Assembly (NCBI GenBank): GCA_017882055.1
Contig: JADGQE010000257.1
Span: 1 to 6,100, forward strand
Origin: Thermoflexales bacterium
GTDB lineage: Bacteria; Chloroflexota; Anaerolineae; Fen-1058
Direction of reading: 5' to 3'
DNA length: 6,100 bases
Shown here: positions 5,669-6,100 of the stretch, piece by piece
Layout: every line of letters begins with the position of its first letter
Position numbering within the stretch: position 1 is the first letter of the stretch
Made by a program: the position numbers and the translations under genes
The notes under the pieces: model-generated
Told to the model about the DNA's origin: nothing
The model's input: the letters and a program-made list of their open reading frames with translations, nothing else
Database searches by the model: none

Positions 5669-5806
5669 CGTGATGACGGCGATTTCATCGCTTCGCTGAT
5701 GACGCCGGTGACCGAGACCGGCGTCTACGCTCCGTGGATCTCGCCGCCCAAGGTCGGCATCGACAACAAGCCGGGCGATTTCGAATACGTGAAGATCGAG
5801 ACGTAA
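5669..5806 (+). pseudogene. 3' end of an unrecognised plus-strand gene, 5'-truncated
   Basis: About 45 plus-strand codons ending in TAA (5804-5806) read like genuine protein, with words DDGDFIASLMTPVTETGVYA and PWISPPKVGIDNKPGDFEYV near the end. The frame is open only back to 5642, and the stretch 5642-5668 is occupied by the minus-strand hypothetical gene, so the true 5' part is missing. GC-rich codon use fits the window core rather than the AT-rich neighbour. I cannot name the family. The opposite reading, that this is noncoding, is possible, but the codon pattern and the sharp composition change at the junction favour a gene remnant. Confidence 0.5.
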
Positions 5807-5850
5807 GGCGGGGACGTCGTCGAGGCCGAGAGCGGCGCAACATCACAGGT

Positions 5851-5882
5851 CGTCATCATCCGCGAAAGCGGATGATCCAGTA
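5851..5882 (+). repeat. REP-like hairpin unit, left copy
   Basis: A 9-bp perfect stem ATCATCCGC (5855-5863) / GCGGATGAT (5868-5876) with loop GAAA, preceded by CGTC and followed by the tail CCAGTA. An inverted second copy lies at 5935-5966. All 6 differences between the two 32-base units are paired changes that keep the stem intact. It lies between convergent genes and may also help end transcription. Confidence 0.85.
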
Positions 5883-5934
5883 AACACCAGCGTGGATTGT
5901 ATAGCGCCGCGGCCAACCAATTGAAGTCCCGGAG

Positions 5935-5966
5935 TACTGGATACCCCGCTTTCGCGGGGTATGACG
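5935..5966 (-). repeat. REP-like hairpin unit, right (inverted) copy
   Basis: A 9-bp perfect stem ATACCCCGC (5941-5949) / GCGGGGTAT (5954-5962) with loop TTTC (GAAA on the minus strand). Read on the minus strand it has the same CGTCAT head and CCAGTA tail as the left unit. The two units enclose 52 bases and together resemble a paired REP/BIME arrangement, just after the stop of the short-chain dehydrogenase gene. Confidence 0.85.
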
Positions 5967-5974
5967 GTTGAAGC

Positions 5975-6100
5975 CTAATCCCAGCCGTCGCCCTTGATGC
6001 CCGGGTTGGCGTAGACGATGCCGCCATCGACCGCGATGGTGGCGCCGACCACGTAGTCGCCGGCGCGCGAGGCGAGATAGATCGCGGCCCCCGCCATGTC
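5975..6100 (-). CDS. Short-chain dehydrogenase/reductase (SDR), C-terminal 41 residues
   Basis: Translating the minus strand from the window edge gives 41 residues ending at TAG (5977-5975). The pattern DMAGAAIYLASRAGDYVVG followed by ATIAVDGGIVYANPG is the classic C-terminal signature of SDR enzymes of the FabG-like type (A..YLaS....yvtG..i.vDGG). The Rossmann and catalytic YxxxK parts lie beyond the window, so substrate and cofactor preference cannot be stated. It is an NAD(P)-dependent oxidoreductase by family. The end is intact and is followed by the REP-like pair. Confidence 0.88.
   Translation of the reverse strand, partial: DMAGAAIYLASRAGDYVVGATIAVDGGIVYANPGIKGDGWD

Noticed and set aside
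5851..5966. CRISPR-like array
   Set aside because: There are only two units, in inverted orientation with internal hairpins, so this is a REP-type pair rather than direct repeats with spacers.
5725..6027. Minus-strand ORF of 100 codons
   Set aside because: It crosses the REP-like hairpins and the SDR stop region in another frame, and its residues look like translated repeat sequence.

Overview
The window reads as a piece of a moderately GC-rich bacterial chromosome, almost entirely transcribed from the minus strand. Nothing fixes the taxon. The gene mix (an XDH/CoxL-type molybdenum hydroxylase with XdhC, two toxin-antitoxin modules, dispersed palindromic repeats) would suit an environmental bacterium such as a Chloroflexota or Acidobacteriota member, but that is a weak guess.

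Layout in transcription order (high to low coordinates): the last 41 codons of a short-chain dehydrogenase/reductase (5975-6100); a pair of inverted REP-like hairpin units (5851-5966); the 3' end of an unrecognised plus-strand gene (about 5669-5806), which meets head to head a 5'-truncated conserved hypothetical gene (5378-5668); a 36-codon remnant of a second xanthine-dehydrogenase-family gene (5244-5351); an antitoxin/PIN-toxin pair (4536-5181) with its own near-consensus promoter; a perfect 13-bp inverted repeat (4468-4510); a 1006-residue fused [2Fe-2S]/molybdopterin hydroxylase (1424-4444); a MntA/HepT toxin-antitoxin pair (755-1376); and an XdhC/CoxI-family molybdenum-cofactor maturation protein (1-740, C-terminus outside the window).

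The core is a molybdenum hydroxylase locus: the large enzyme plus XdhC, the chaperone that handles and helps sulfurate its cofactor. Two unrelated toxin-antitoxin modules have settled on either side of the enzyme gene. One lies between enzyme and maturase, the other between the enzyme and a decayed paralogue. The paralogue remnant is 87 percent identical to the start of the intact gene over 108 bases and stops just before the first iron-sulfur cysteine. It now forms a chimeric 57-codon ORF whose stop codon overlaps the antitoxin start.

The most interesting material is the rearrangement history: the paralogue remnant, the promoter and palindrome at its breakpoint, the head-to-head junction of two gene fragments near 5668, a palindrome apparently inserted in frame into the iron-sulfur domain of the enzyme, and REP-like units that differ only by compensatory base-pair changes. 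I see no clearly new defence or metabolic system. The individual families are known and the arrangement is what is unusual.
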